64,000 nucleotides of DNA from JACOTK01 sp963743945 (GCA_963743945.1 CAVURO010000010.1:124001-188000), one strand, 5' to 3'. Numbered from the stretch's first letter, positions 1 to 8,188 are shown. Made by a program: numbers and translations. The notes: generated from the letters alone by a model not told the origin.

Positions 1-1447
1 TCGCCGAAACGACGAACGTCGACCTGCTTGGCCAGGTCGTCCGCCTCCTCCGGGCTGAACCCGCAGACCTTGGCCATCTCGCGCAGCGCCGAGCGAGGAC
101 GATAGGTGATCACGTTGGCAACCTGGGCGGCGCGCTCACGCCCGTAGCGGTTGTAGACGTACTGGATGACCTCTTCCCGGCGAAGGTGCTCGATGTCGAG
201 ATCGATGTCGGGTGGACCGTCACGGGCGGGTGACATGAACCGTTCGAAGAGCAGCCCCAGACTGACGGCATCGGCATTGGTGATGCCGATGGCATAACAG
301 ACCGCGCTGTTCGCCGCGCTCCCCGACCCTGACAGAAGATGTTCTCCCGGTTGCAGAACGCCACGATGTCGTGCACCAACAGGAAGTAGCCGGCAAAGCC
401 CAGCTGATCGATGATGCCGAGCTCGTGATCGATCTGATCGAGTGCGTCGTCATGACGAGGGTGTCCCGTCGGGTAGCGCACCTCGGCGCCCCTGCGGGCG
501 AGGAGTCGCAACCAGGTCATCTCCGTGTGGCCGGGCGGCACCGGATGGTCGGGAAGGTTCAGGCTCGCCAGACGCAACTCGAAGGCGGAGGCCGTCGCAA
601 GCTCGACGCCGGCCTCGAGCGCCCCGGGATAACGCGCCAGGCGACGAGCCTGCTCACCGGCCGATCGGAGATGAGCAAGGGGACTTGCCGGAAGCCATCC
701 ATCGAGCGCGTCGAGACTCCGACGGGCACGAACACCGGCGAGGGCCATGGCCAGTGGACGCTGTGCCGGGGTGGCGTAATGCACGTTGTTCGTGGCGACA
801 ACCCGCACACGTGCCTCCATCGCAAGGGTGGCGAGGGCATCGTTGCGTGGACGATCGAGCGGGTCGCCGTGATCCCAGAGCTCCACGAGCACCCGGTCAC
901 GGCCGAAGGCCTCCACCAGTTGCGCAAGTGCCCGGCGAGCCGCCCCCGGCCCCTCTCCCCCCAGCGCACGCGCGACCGCCCCCTTGCGACAGCCGGTCAG
1001 GACGTACCAACCGTTGTTGTGGGTGCTCGGTTGGGGGTGTCGATGCACCGCTGCCCTCGCCGCCTCGGCAAGAGCAGGAAGGGAGAAGCGTGCGAGACCC
1101 TTCCTGCCTGCGAGTTGGGCGTCGCTGATGGCCCGGGCGAGTCGGGCATAGCCAACCGGACCCTCCGCGAGCACGACGAGATGCGTGCCGGCCGGGTCGG
1201 CCTGCCCAGTGCGCTCGCGGGGTGCATCGAGGGTGAGCTCGGCGCCGAAGACGGTCGGCAGCCCATGAGGACGCGCAGCCTCCGCAAGTTGCACCGCCCC
1301 GTAGAGCCCGTCGTGATCGGTGAGGGCCAGACCGGCGAGACCCAGGCGCACGGCCTCGTCAACGAGCTCGTCGGGATGACTCGCGCCGTCGAGGAACGAG
1401 AAGCTGGAGTGGCAGTGCAACTCCGCGTAGGCCATGCCCTCGGCCAT
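1..1447 (-). pseudogene. dnaE2: Error-prone DNA polymerase III alpha subunit DnaE2 (ImuC); frameshifted and cut by the window start
   Basis: Catalytic subunit of the SOS translesion mutasome. The N-terminus is a PHP domain with an HCHSSFSFLDG metal motif and LALTDHDGLYG, followed by the polymerase entry FLLVHDIVAFCNRENIFCQGRG. At that point the frame breaks. The expected continuation SAANSAVCYAIGIT lies in another frame and runs cleanly to position 1, including PDIDLDIE, which holds the catalytic aspartates. One base is missing between 320 and 321, beside a CCCC run (GGGG in the coding strand). As read, the product stops near 110 without its active site. The start ATG at 1447 overlaps the TGA of an upstream 39-codon frame (TGATG); ATG 1435 is an alternative. 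Family assignment is certain. Whether the frameshift is biological or a sequencing error is open. Confidence 0.88.
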
Positions 1448-1566
1448 CAGGAGCACGAGCCTTCAGCCACCCGCAGACCACCCTTCCGTATGCGTGCGTC
1501 GGTCATGCGTGCGTCGGTCATGCGTGCGTCGGTCATGCGTGCATCAGTCATGCGTGCATCAGTCAT
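1447..1566 (-). CDS. Possible 39-residue coupling peptide, (MTDAR)x5 tail, between imuB and dnaE2
   Basis: An open frame opens with ATG at 1566, five bases before the imuB stop codon. It encodes five MTDAR pentapeptides plus a 14-residue tail (IRKGGLRVAEGSCS) and ends in TGATG, so its stop overlaps the dnaE2 ATG. It consists mostly of the 15-bp tandem repeat. This geometry would let ribosomes leaving imuB re-initiate and be handed to dnaE2. No homology is recognised and no separate function is claimed; it may simply be a translated spacer. Confidence 0.35.
   Translation of the reverse strand: MTDARMTDARMTDARMTDARMTDARIRKGGLRVAEGSCS
1490..1564. repeat. 15-bp tandem repeat, five copies
   Basis: Five head-to-tail copies of ATGCGTGCGTCGGTC (last two ATGCGTGCATCAGTC) fill the junction between imuB and dnaE2. 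On the minus strand each unit reads ATG ACN GAY GCA CGC (MTDAR). The unit length keeps the coding phase when copies are gained or lost. There are no unique spacers, so this is not a CRISPR array. Confidence 0.9.
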
Positions 1567-3031
1567 GGATGGCCTCGACGCCCGCACGGCCGTGCTCGAT
1601 GGCCACCAGGCACGCGATGCCATGGGTCTCGTCGCCCACGAGCACCCGCCACCATGCCCGGCGGCGGCGCGATGACGCTTGCCACCAGCGGAGGTCGTGC
1701 AGCCATGGCCCCTCCCATGCGGTGATCGATCCCCCGCCGCCGGGCAGGGCTCGACAACGCAGCTGTGCAGGCGTGCCTGTCGGCTCACCTCGAGCCGAGA
1801 CGGCGACGGGCCGACCGCCCGCATCGAGCAACTCGGCAGGAAGTGGCGGGTCGAAAACACGGGCGGGCGATGGTGGCGGAATGCTGCCCGGCCAGCTCGG
1901 CATCTCGCGAGATCGAGCTGCACGTCGCACGCGTGGACCCGTACCGTCATGTCCGAGCGGCTCACCCCAGGGAATCCATCGGGTTCGCTCGAGGGGTGTG
2001 CGCCCCGGTCCCACCTCACCGATGAGCACGGAGGAGAAGCCCAGGAGACCCTGCAGTGAAGCGACAAGACGCTCGACCCGAGCGAGGTCCGCGTAGCCGA
2101 CTCCCCAAAGGTCGCCTTGACGCCCCGAGAGGGGGGCGATCTCCTCTGCTCGCAGGCGCACCACGGCAACGGGTCTTGTCGGCAGCGCGTGGTCGCCGGG
2201 CTCGAGTCGACGACGGACCAGCTCCGCGAGCACGCGGGGCGTGAAGTCCTGTTCCCAACGCCATGACGTGCTGAGCGAAGAGCCCTCATCGTCCTCCAAG
2301 GTCATGGACGCGCCCACACACGCCTGACCGCGGGCACGGAGGCGATCGAAAAGGCGTTCGGCGAGACCTCTGGCGGCGAACACCATGGCCTCCGCCTGCT
2401 CGACGGCCGGCTCGAAGGTGAGCTCCTCGACCAGCTCCGTCGTGGGAAACGAGAGCTCCATCGGAGCCACGTCGAAGCCCTGACACAGGCGCTGCAGACG
2501 CCGGCCCTCGGACCCGAAACGCGTCACGAGTGACCGGGAGTCGAGTGCGCCAACCGCGCCAAGGGTGTGCAACCCCAGGCGCTCGAGCAAACCGACCATC
2601 TCCGCGTCGGCCTGGGCCAGGCGGACGAGCGCGTGCAGCTGCCAACCGGCGAGGAAGGCGGCCGAGCCACCCTCGTCGATCACCACGGGATCCGGTGAAG
2701 CGCTGATCGCCGCAAGACGTGCGCCGAGCATGCCGTCGGCGATGCCGACCCGGGCGTCGAGAACCTCGGCGGAGGTGACCGCCGCGATGAGCGTCATGGC
2801 CAGGGCCACATCGCCGCCGAAGTAACGGGCAGGCCCGCGCGCGGGAAAGAACAACAGGCCCGGCCGCTCGACCGCGAGGCGAGGGGTGATGTTCTCGACC
2901 GCACGGACCACCCGTCCGAAGCCGCTCGCATCCTCCTCGGGCCAGGAGGGACAGACGAGACAACAGGTCCGAACCGCCGAGTCATCGGCGTCTCCGGTGT
3001 ATCCGATGTCTCCGGTGCGCTCAGTCGACAC
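1559..3031 (-). CDS. imuB: ImuB, non-catalytic Y-family polymerase-like mutasome adaptor
   Basis: Partner of DnaE2 and ImuA' in SOS mutagenesis; the family bridges the polymerase and the beta clamp. The protein starts near RTCCLVCPSWP, the usual ImuB N-terminus. It has the diagnostic FFPARGPARYFGGD stretch, where active Y-family enzymes carry catalytic acids, then LLERLGLHTLGAVGAL (thumb/HhH) and the long basic C-terminus typical of ImuB. About 490 aa. I chose GTG at 3031, which overlaps the imuA' stop by 11 bases; the open frame continues upstream to 3133, but that would add 34 residues unlike the family. Transcribed from the SOS promoter before imuA'. Confidence 0.85.
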   Translation of the reverse strand: MSTERTGDIGYTGDADDSAVRTCCLVCPSWPEEDASGFGRVVRAVENITPRLAVERPGLLFFPARGPARYFGGDVALAMTLIAAVTSAEVLDARVGIADGMLGARLAAISASPDPVVIDEGGSAAFLAGWQLHALVRLAQADAEMVGLLERLGLHTLGAVGALDSRSLVTRFGSEGRRLQRLCQGFDVAPMELSFPTTELVEELTFEPAVEQAEAMVFAARGLAERLFDRLRARGQACVGASMTLEDDEGSSLSTSWRWEQDFTPRVLAELVRRRLEPGDHALPTRPVAVVRLRAEEIAPLSGRQGDLWGVGYADLARVERLVASLQGLLGFSSVLIGEVGPGRTPLERTRWIPWGEPLGHDGTGPRVRRAARSREMPSWPGSIPPPSPARVFDPPLPAELLDAGGRPVAVSARGEPTGTPAQLRCRALPGGGGSITAWEGPWLHDLRWWQASSRRRRAWWRVLVGDETHGIACLVAIEHGRAGVEAIHD

Positions 3032-3686
3032 GTTGATCGACGAGGGGCATCGAACGAGGAGCCCCCGGTCTCCCGTGTCCCTCGACAACGAGATGAACGA
3101 GACGATCACCCAGGGACGCACCCGGTTCACCAACCTGAGCCCGCCAGGTCGAACGTTCCACCTTGATGCGCAGGCCGGATTCTCCCGGCCATGCGCCGGT
3201 GACGACCAGGATCGTGCCGCGTCGTCGGGCTCGTGCCACCAGACGCCGGGCAGTACCCAAGGTCAAACCCGGCGGGACTCGGCACACGACCAGAGCGACG
3301 GCATCGCTGAGTTGGGCGACCACCGTCGGCCAACGGGCAACCGGCACGTGGCGAACGACGAGAAATCGCTCGAGAACGACACCGAGCTCGACCGCCGCCG
3401 GGGTGGCCGGTGTCTCCTCGTCGTCGACCATCGCCGCCCACCCACCGAACGCCGTGGCCGCAGCAGCGAGCTGAAGGGATATGGACATTGCGCCGGCGCC
3501 GAGCGGGCCGTCGAGCAGCACCACCGAACCCAGTCGGACACCGCCGCCGGGCAACAACGACCCGAGCGGGCCGGGCACCACGAGCATGCGATCGACACCC
3601 GGACTCGTGGGTTGGACGGCCGTCGCCAATGCCTCGAGTGAGGCCGGGGTCGACAAGGCCATCGCAGCAAGCTGCGGCGGGGACAT
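3021..3686 (-). CDS. imuA': ImuA'-type mutasome accessory protein (RecA-like fold, degenerate Walker A)
   Basis: About 221 aa, first gene of the imuA'-imuB-dnaE2 operon. The core VVLLDGPLGAGAMSISLQLA corresponds to the RecA-family P-loop but lacks the GKT/S signature, as expected for ImuA' proteins, which have a RecA-like fold without a canonical ATP site. It continues with WAAMVDDEE and TILVVTGAWPGESG strands. ATG 3686 is chosen because the frame upstream runs through the SOS box and a 16-bp repeat. The start lies only 12 bp from the SOS box, so the transcript may be nearly leaderless. Identification rests on weak sequence similarity plus strong context. Confidence 0.75.
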   Translation of the reverse strand: MSPPQLAAMALSTPASLEALATAVQPTSPGVDRMLVVPGPLGSLLPGGGVRLGSVVLLDGPLGAGAMSISLQLAAAATAFGGWAAMVDDEETPATPAAVELGVVLERFLVVRHVPVARWPTVVAQLSDAVALVVCRVPPGLTLGTARRLVARARRRGTILVVTGAWPGESGLRIKVERSTWRAQVGEPGASLGDRLVHLVVEGHGRPGAPRSMPLVDQRVD

Positions 3687-3698
3687 GTCCTCAGTGTA

Positions 3699-3714
3699 TC
3701 GAACACATGTTCGA
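3699..3714 (-). promoter_or_regulatory. LexA-binding SOS box
   Basis: TCGAACATGTGTTCGA on the minus strand matches the actinobacterial LexA consensus TCGAAC-N4-GTTCGA perfectly. The symmetry extends to 9-bp arms (GTATCGAAC / GTTCGATAC). TACACT just downstream could be the -10 element, which would put transcription start at or within a few bases of the imuA' ATG. Confidence 0.93.
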
Positions 3715-3724
3715 TACCACAAGG

Positions 3725-3788
3725 GCCCGGTCCATCCCCAGCCCGGTCCATCCCCCGCCCGGTCCATCCCCCGCCCGGTCCATCGCCC
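3725..3788. repeat. 16-bp tandem repeat, four copies
   Basis: Four contiguous copies of GCCCGGTCCATCCCCC with small changes, followed to about 3870 by degenerate GTCCATCCCC motifs. They lie between the divergent SOS operon and the DUF222 gene. The unit is not divisible by three, consistent with non-coding DNA. Confidence 0.85.
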
Positions 3789-3900
3789 GCCCTGCCCATC
3801 CCCTCGTGCATCTCGTTCAGTCACACCCAGGGTCCATCCCCATCCCTGTCCATCCCCCTCGTGTCATCTCGTTGTCACACCGACCTGGGAGGATGGGGGC

Positions 3901-4680
3901 ATGGGAATCACGGCGGTGCGGGAGCTGGGCGAGCAGTTGCATGCGCTCGTGGGCGCCTTCGACGCGCAATGCTGTGACGGCGAGCTTGCCAAGCAGTACG
4001 TGGAGGCCTTCGCCCGTCTCGAACGCCTTGCAGGTGCGGGAAAGACCCTGGCGCTGGGCCAGGTGGATCGCACCCGTGCCTGGGCACACGGCGACAGCGC
4101 TGCACGTTCCAGCGCCGATTGGTTGGCGGGACGAACCGGCACCTCGCTGGGCGATGCCGTTCGTGAGACCAACACCGCTCGCAACCTCGAGGCTCTCGGC
4201 GCAACCGAGGAGGCCCTGCGCAACGGGGAGCTCTCGGGTCCACAGGCAAGCGCCATTGCCGATGCGGCCGCTCAGGTGCCCGATGCCGAGGAGAGTCTCC
4301 TTGCGCTCTCGAGGAAGGGCTCGCTCGAGGAGCTTCGCAGGCGTGCCCGACAGGAGAAGGCAGCAGCAGACGACGACCGCCGACGTTCACAACGTCAACA
4401 CTCGTTGCGTCGGGCACGTCGTTGGACCGATGCCGAGGGCATGCGCTGTTATGGCATCTCCTTGACACCCCGACAGGCGGCGAGCTTCGAGCCCATCTGG
4501 GACCGCTTCACCAATCGGGTGCTCAACGATGCCCGCCGCAGGGGACTGCGGGACTCACACGAGGCCTGTGCCGCCGATGCGCTCATCGAGATGGCAAGGG
4601 CTGCACGCATCACCGGCGGGACACCGGCCGGAGGCGGTCAGGGCGGCGGAAGGGACGGCACGCACGGGGACGGCGGATGA
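3901..4680 (+). CDS. DUF222 (13E12-type) domain, N-terminal part of a broken HNH endonuclease gene
   Basis: 259 aa, helical. ARLERLAGAGKTLALGQVDRTRAW and SSADWLAGRTGTSLGDAVRE are typical of DUF222, the N-terminal domain of actinobacterial 13E12-repeat HNH proteins. It ends in a Gly-rich tail at TGA 4678. The HNH domain lies downstream in the same frame (4843-5346). Relative to an 18-bp repeat unit in the linker, an extra A at 4677 and a missing T between 4713 and 4714 account for the interruption exactly. Restored, the protein would be about 480 aa, a usual family length. Function of the family is unproven; nuclease activity is inferred from the HNH domain. Confidence 0.8.
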   Translation: MGITAVRELGEQLHALVGAFDAQCCDGELAKQYVEAFARLERLAGAGKTLALGQVDRTRAWAHGDSAARSSADWLAGRTGTSLGDAVRETNTARNLEALGATEEALRNGELSGPQASAIADAAAQVPDAEESLLALSRKGSLEELRRRARQEKAAADDDRRRSQRQHSLRRARRWTDAEGMRCYGISLTPRQAASFEPIWDRFTNRVLNDARRRGLRDSHEACAADALIEMARAARITGGTPAGGGQGGGRDGTHGDGG

Positions 4681-4687
4681 CGCACGG

Positions 4688-4776
4688 GACGGTGGTGACG
4701 CGCAGGGCGGTGGGACGCGCAGGGCGGTGGTGGCGGTCAGGACGGTGGTGACGGGCAGGACGGTGGTGACGGTCAG
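4688..4776 (+). repeat. 18-bp repeats in the DUF222-HNH linker
   Basis: Units of the type GACGGTGGTGACGGGCAG occur at 4688, 4741 and 4759, with degenerate copies between, encoding a Gly/Asp/Gln linker. Unit 4688 is one base out of phase with units 4741 and 4759, which locates the compensating indels that break the gene. Confidence 0.75.
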
Positions 4777-4842
4777 GGCGATCGGGGCGCAAGCGGCGAG
4801 GGTGGTGGGGACACCCAGGCGAGTGGGAACCCAGGGGCGGGC

Positions 4843-5346
4843 GTGACGGCCCATGCGCTGTTGGTCATCGATGCAGCGGCGTTCCATCGTGGCCACACCG
4901 ACCCCGGTGAGATCTGCGAGGTCGCCGGTGTGGGTCCGATCGACGTCGCATCGGCCAAACAGCTCTTCGGTGACGCCATCGTCGACATCATCGTCACCGA
5001 CGGGGTGGACGTGCGCACGGTTGCCCACGCGGGGCGCACCGCCAACCGTCGTCAGAAGGCAGCGCTGCTGGTGAACTGGGAATGTGAGATCCGAGGCTGT
5101 CACGTCACCCGCAACCTCGAGATCGACCACATCGTTCCCTACGCCGAGAGCGGACTGAGCGACTTCGAGCACCTGGGGCCGAAATGTCGTTGGCACCACC
5201 ACCTCAAGACCCACAAGGGCTGGCGTGACGGGCCACGGGACGCCGACGGCAAACGGACGTTGATCCCCCCGAAGGGTCCGGACCGAACGAACGAGCACGC
5301 CGGAGACCATGAGCCCGGCGGGTGGGAACAACAACGGTTCAGCTGA
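4843..5346 (+). CDS. HNH nuclease domain, C-terminal part of the broken DUF222/HNH gene
   Basis: 167 aa from the first GTG, though the same frame is open back to about 4735. The HNH core CEIRGCHVTRNLEIDHIVPY carries the Cys pair and the DH catalytic/metal pair, then CRWHHHLKTHKGW completes the finger. It probably formed one protein with the DUF222 segment at 3901-4680. As a stand-alone ORF its expression is uncertain because no ribosome-binding site is visible. Confidence 0.78.
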   Translation: MTAHALLVIDAAAFHRGHTDPGEICEVAGVGPIDVASAKQLFGDAIVDIIVTDGVDVRTVAHAGRTANRRQKAALLVNWECEIRGCHVTRNLEIDHIVPYAESGLSDFEHLGPKCRWHHHLKTHKGWRDGPRDADGKRTLIPPKGPDRTNEHAGDHEPGGWEQQRFS

Positions 5347-5451
5347 GCGCCCGACCTGACGGGCCGCCCGACCTGACGCGCGCCCCGGCACTGCCGGACG
5401 ACGAGCCCGGTCCGGGGGACGCTCAGCTCAACAACGGTTCAGCTGAGCGCC
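5329..5451. repeat. 23-bp direct repeat 100 bp apart, with hairpin
   Basis: CAACAACGGTTCAGCTGAGC plus GCC occurs at 5329-5351 (end of the HNH frame, including its stop) and identically at 5429-5451. The second copy is preceded by GCTCAGCT (5421-5428), which pairs with AGCTGAGC (5441-5448) to form an 8-bp stem with a 12-base loop. This may be a partial duplication of the gene end, or a terminator. The rest of 5347-5615 shows no gene. Confidence 0.75.
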
Positions 5452-5615
5452 GTGAGGGCCAGCCGTCCCGGCACGCCCGACCTGGGCGGCGCATCAGAGC
5501 GCGTCATCGCCCGCAGGAACATGATCCGAAATTCCTCAGGAAATAGTGATCCGTCCTGCTCCTCGGCGACGAACCGCTTTGGAGACCGCAGGAAGCGGCG
5601 AAAGGGAGTGAGGAC

Positions 5616-6443
5616 ATGAGCAGACAGGTCGAAACCGTGATGGACATCTATGCGGCGTTTGGACAGGGCGACGTCGCCCGCATTCTCGACAAGCTGGACG
5701 ACGACATCCGGCTGGACCAGGGCATACGCTCCACGTCCATTCCGTACCTCCAGGCAGGGACCGGCAAGGAACACGTGACGACCTTCTTCACCAACCTGGC
5801 TGCCCATATGGAGTTCACCGTGTTCGAGCCGGGCGTCATCTGCGAAGGGCCCGACACGGTGATCGTGCCCATCAGGGAGGCGGGTCGCAACCGGTTGTCA
5901 GGGGGCGAGATCGCCGAGGACACCATGATCCACCTCTGGACATTCGGATCCGACGGCAGGGTGATCGCTCTCCGTCACATCGGGGACTGGGCCCATCACG
6001 AGCGGGCCGCTCAACCCACCACCGCCGCACCTCCCGCAGGCGCGACGCTTTCCGTCCTGAGCGACACGATCTCCGTCCTGCAATCGGGCGGCGAGTTCGA
6101 GGTGTTCGCACTCACGGGCCCCGAGGACTCCGGACCCCCTCCGCACGCCCACCCCTGGGTGGAGGCGTTCTACGTGCTCGAAGGCGCCGTCGAGGTGACC
6201 ACCGACGTGACCCAGTCGTTCGAGAAAGGCGAGTTCTGCTCGACCCCTGCGGGCGTGGTGCACAGCTATCGCCTGATCGGCGCCGACACACGCATCCTGG
6301 TGATGAGCTCGGGCAGCCACGGGTCGGCCTTCTTCGCGGACATGGACGCCAATCTCGTTCCCGGAGCGCCGACACCCGAGTCCATGCCTGCGGTCATCGA
6401 CATCGCCAAGCGCAACGGCCTGACATCGCCGCTGTTCGCCTGA
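5616..6443 (+). CDS. SnoaL/NTF2-like plus cupin fusion protein
   Basis: 275 aa. Residues 1-130 have the SnoaL-like signature (VETVMDIYAAFGQGDVARILDKLDDD), a small ligand-binding or isomerase fold. Residues 150-250 form a cupin barrel with HAHPWVEAFYVLEG (motif 1) and FCSTPAGVVHSY (motif 2), so a metal site is likely. GGGAG lies about 8 bases before the ATG. Substrate unknown; probably cytoplasmic. It precedes the sigma/anti-sigma pair but is separated by about 100 bp, so co-regulation is only a guess. Confidence 0.75.
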   Translation: MSRQVETVMDIYAAFGQGDVARILDKLDDDIRLDQGIRSTSIPYLQAGTGKEHVTTFFTNLAAHMEFTVFEPGVICEGPDTVIVPIREAGRNRLSGGEIAEDTMIHLWTFGSDGRVIALRHIGDWAHHERAAQPTTAAPPAGATLSVLSDTISVLQSGGEFEVFALTGPEDSGPPPHAHPWVEAFYVLEGAVEVTTDVTQSFEKGEFCSTPAGVVHSYRLIGADTRILVMSSGSHGSAFFADMDANLVPGAPTPESMPAVIDIAKRNGLTSPLFA

Positions 6444-6545
6444 TCCTGGCTCCCCATGGCCCTCGCCGCCTTGGTCCGGGAGTGGCGGTCCCCCTTGTGG
6501 TGGACCGCCGATTCCGCCTGCCTCCACCGGGGACGACGCCGTGTA

Positions 6546-7142
6546 ATGTCATCCCCGGTGGAGGTGGAGGACGATCTTCGAGCATGGGATCGCGCGATGA
6601 TCGCACGGATCCGGGTTGGCGACGATGAGGCCCTTTCCGCCGTCTACACCCGGTACAGCTCACTCGTGCACGGCGTCGCGACGCAGTTGCTCGGGCCCGG
6701 CGACGCTCCCGATGTCACCCAGGAAGTCTTCCTCTCGCTGTGGGAACGTCCCGAATCCTTCGACCCCGGACGAGGTGGCCTTCGCACGTATCTTGCGGTC
6801 AGGACCCGCGGCCGATGCCTCGACCGGCTCCGCAGTGCCACGAGGCGGGCCCAACGCGAAACCCGGGTGGCGCATGCGACCCCGACGACCACCCCCCAGG
6901 TCGACGACGCCGCGGTTGGCCTCGTCGCCGCGCACCACGTACGCGAAGCCCTGTCACGACTGCCCGATGAGCAGCGCCGGGCCGTGCAACTCGCCTACCT
7001 CGACGGCATGACCTATCAGCAGGTCGCCCTCGCCATGGGAGCGCCCGAGGGCACGACCAAGTCACGTCTGCGCCTCGGCCTCGCCCGCCTCGCGCGGGAA
7101 CTGTCCGGTTGGAACCTGGTCAATGCGGGAGACCCGAGATGA
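6546..7142 (+). CDS. ECF-type RNA polymerase sigma factor
   Basis: 198 aa. Region 2 runs from DEALSAVYTRYSSLVHGVATQLLG through DVTQEVFLSLWERPESFDPGRGGLRTYL. Region 4 is ALSRLPDEQRRAVQLAYLDGMTYQQVALAMGAPEGTTKSRLR. ATG 6546 is chosen from the family's usual length; the frame opens earlier with non-conserved residues. The stop overlaps the next gene (ATGA), so the pair is translationally coupled and its partner is almost certainly the cognate anti-sigma factor. Confidence 0.9.
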   Translation: MSSPVEVEDDLRAWDRAMIARIRVGDDEALSAVYTRYSSLVHGVATQLLGPGDAPDVTQEVFLSLWERPESFDPGRGGLRTYLAVRTRGRCLDRLRSATRRAQRETRVAHATPTTTPQVDDAAVGLVAAHHVREALSRLPDEQRRAVQLAYLDGMTYQQVALAMGAPEGTTKSRLRLGLARLARELSGWNLVNAGDPR

Positions 7143-8146
7143 GCCTGAACCCGAGCGAGCCGGACGACCTCCTTGCGGCATGGGCTCTCGGCGCCCTCGA
7201 CCCCGTGGAGCGAGCAGCGATCGATCGGCTCGTGGCCTCGGACCCCTCGGTGGCGGAAAGAGCCCACGAGCTGCAACGCACCGTTGCTGCACTGGACACC
7301 GATCTGCTCACCCCGCCCCCGACCGGGCTGGCGGAACGCATCCTTGCCGAGGCCAACGCACGGCCGCCCGTGCTGGCACAGCCATCCCTGCCGCTCGAGC
7401 TGCTCACCCACCAGACCGACGCACTCGGTGAGCTGCTGGACCATCTCGAGCCCGCCGATTGGGACCGACCGACCCATCCCTACGATTGGAACGTACGGGG
7501 CCTGGTCGCCCACCTCCTGGTCATCGAGCAGTACACCGCAGGCATCCTCGGGCTCGAGGCCGATGGGCCCGTTGGCGATGGTCACCTGACGATGGGAGCC
7601 GATCAGATCGCCGGATGGGTCGACAGCCCGACCGCCTCGCTCGCCGACGCATGGCGGGACCGCGCCGACCGCACCATCGAGGCCTTGCGATCGGGGCAGG
7701 GGCCGGCGCCCGACACCGAGGTGGGCTTCCACGAGTGGTCCTTCTCCGTGGATGGCCTGTCGATCGTCCGCGCCTTCGAGATGTGGACCCATGCCGACGA
7801 CATCCGTCGGGCGACCGGCCGACCCCTGTGGACACCGCTGCCGAGCGATCTGCGGGCGATGTCGGCCTTCTCGGTGTCCACACTCCCGTCCCTCATGGCG
7901 GACGTCGCCCCCGACACGCTCCACAACGCGCGGGTGGTGCTCACCGGCGAAGGGGGTGGGACGTTCAACCTCGGCGACAGGGCCGCAAACTCCCCGAGCC
8001 GCCAGTTGACCCTGGTCACCGATGTGGTCGACTACTGCCACCGAGTGGCCGGACGTGTCGATCGGGAGGATCTGGACTTCACCGCCGAGGGCGATCTCGA
8101 TCTCGCACACCAACTCCTGGATGTCGCATCGGCCTTCGCCGTCTAG
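7139..8146 (+). CDS. Putative anti-sigma factor fused to a mycothiol-dependent maleylpyruvate isomerase (MDMPI/DinB) domain
   Basis: 335 aa. Residues 1-65 (DLLAAWALGALDPVERAAIDRLV) resemble the N-terminal domain of actinobacterial anti-sigma factors, but the usual zinc Cys/His cluster is absent. Residues 75-330 are an MDMPI/DinB-type fold: WNVRGLVAHLLVIEQY and FEMWTHADDIRRATGRPLW hold the expected metal-binding histidines. No membrane segment is visible, so it is a soluble sensor. The ATGA overlap with the ECF gene supports a sigma/anti-sigma pair. Inference: the thiol-transferase-like domain senses mycothiol state or a small electrophile and releases the sigma factor. Confidence 0.75.
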   Translation: MSLNPSEPDDLLAAWALGALDPVERAAIDRLVASDPSVAERAHELQRTVAALDTDLLTPPPTGLAERILAEANARPPVLAQPSLPLELLTHQTDALGELLDHLEPADWDRPTHPYDWNVRGLVAHLLVIEQYTAGILGLEADGPVGDGHLTMGADQIAGWVDSPTASLADAWRDRADRTIEALRSGQGPAPDTEVGFHEWSFSVDGLSIVRAFEMWTHADDIRRATGRPLWTPLPSDLRAMSAFSVSTLPSLMADVAPDTLHNARVVLTGEGGGTFNLGDRAANSPSRQLTLVTDVVDYCHRVAGRVDREDLDFTAEGDLDLAHQLLDVASAFAV

Positions 8147-8188
8147 GCACGGCACCGTTGCCACGATGAGGTCGCAGGCGGTGATGGG

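Noticed and set aside
1490..1564. CRISPR-like array
   Set aside because: Fifteen-base units are contiguous with no unique spacers and no cas genes are nearby. The same applies to 15688-15792 and 3725-3788.
3687..3824. A 46-residue N-terminal extension of imuA'
   Set aside because: It would be translated from the SOS operator and the 16-bp repeat, and is Gly/Trp/Arg low-complexity.
4678..4680. TGA as a programmed readthrough or selenocysteine codon between DUF222 and HNH
   Set aside because: Two further in-frame TGA codons follow, there is no SECIS-like structure, and indels relative to the 18-bp unit explain the break exactly.
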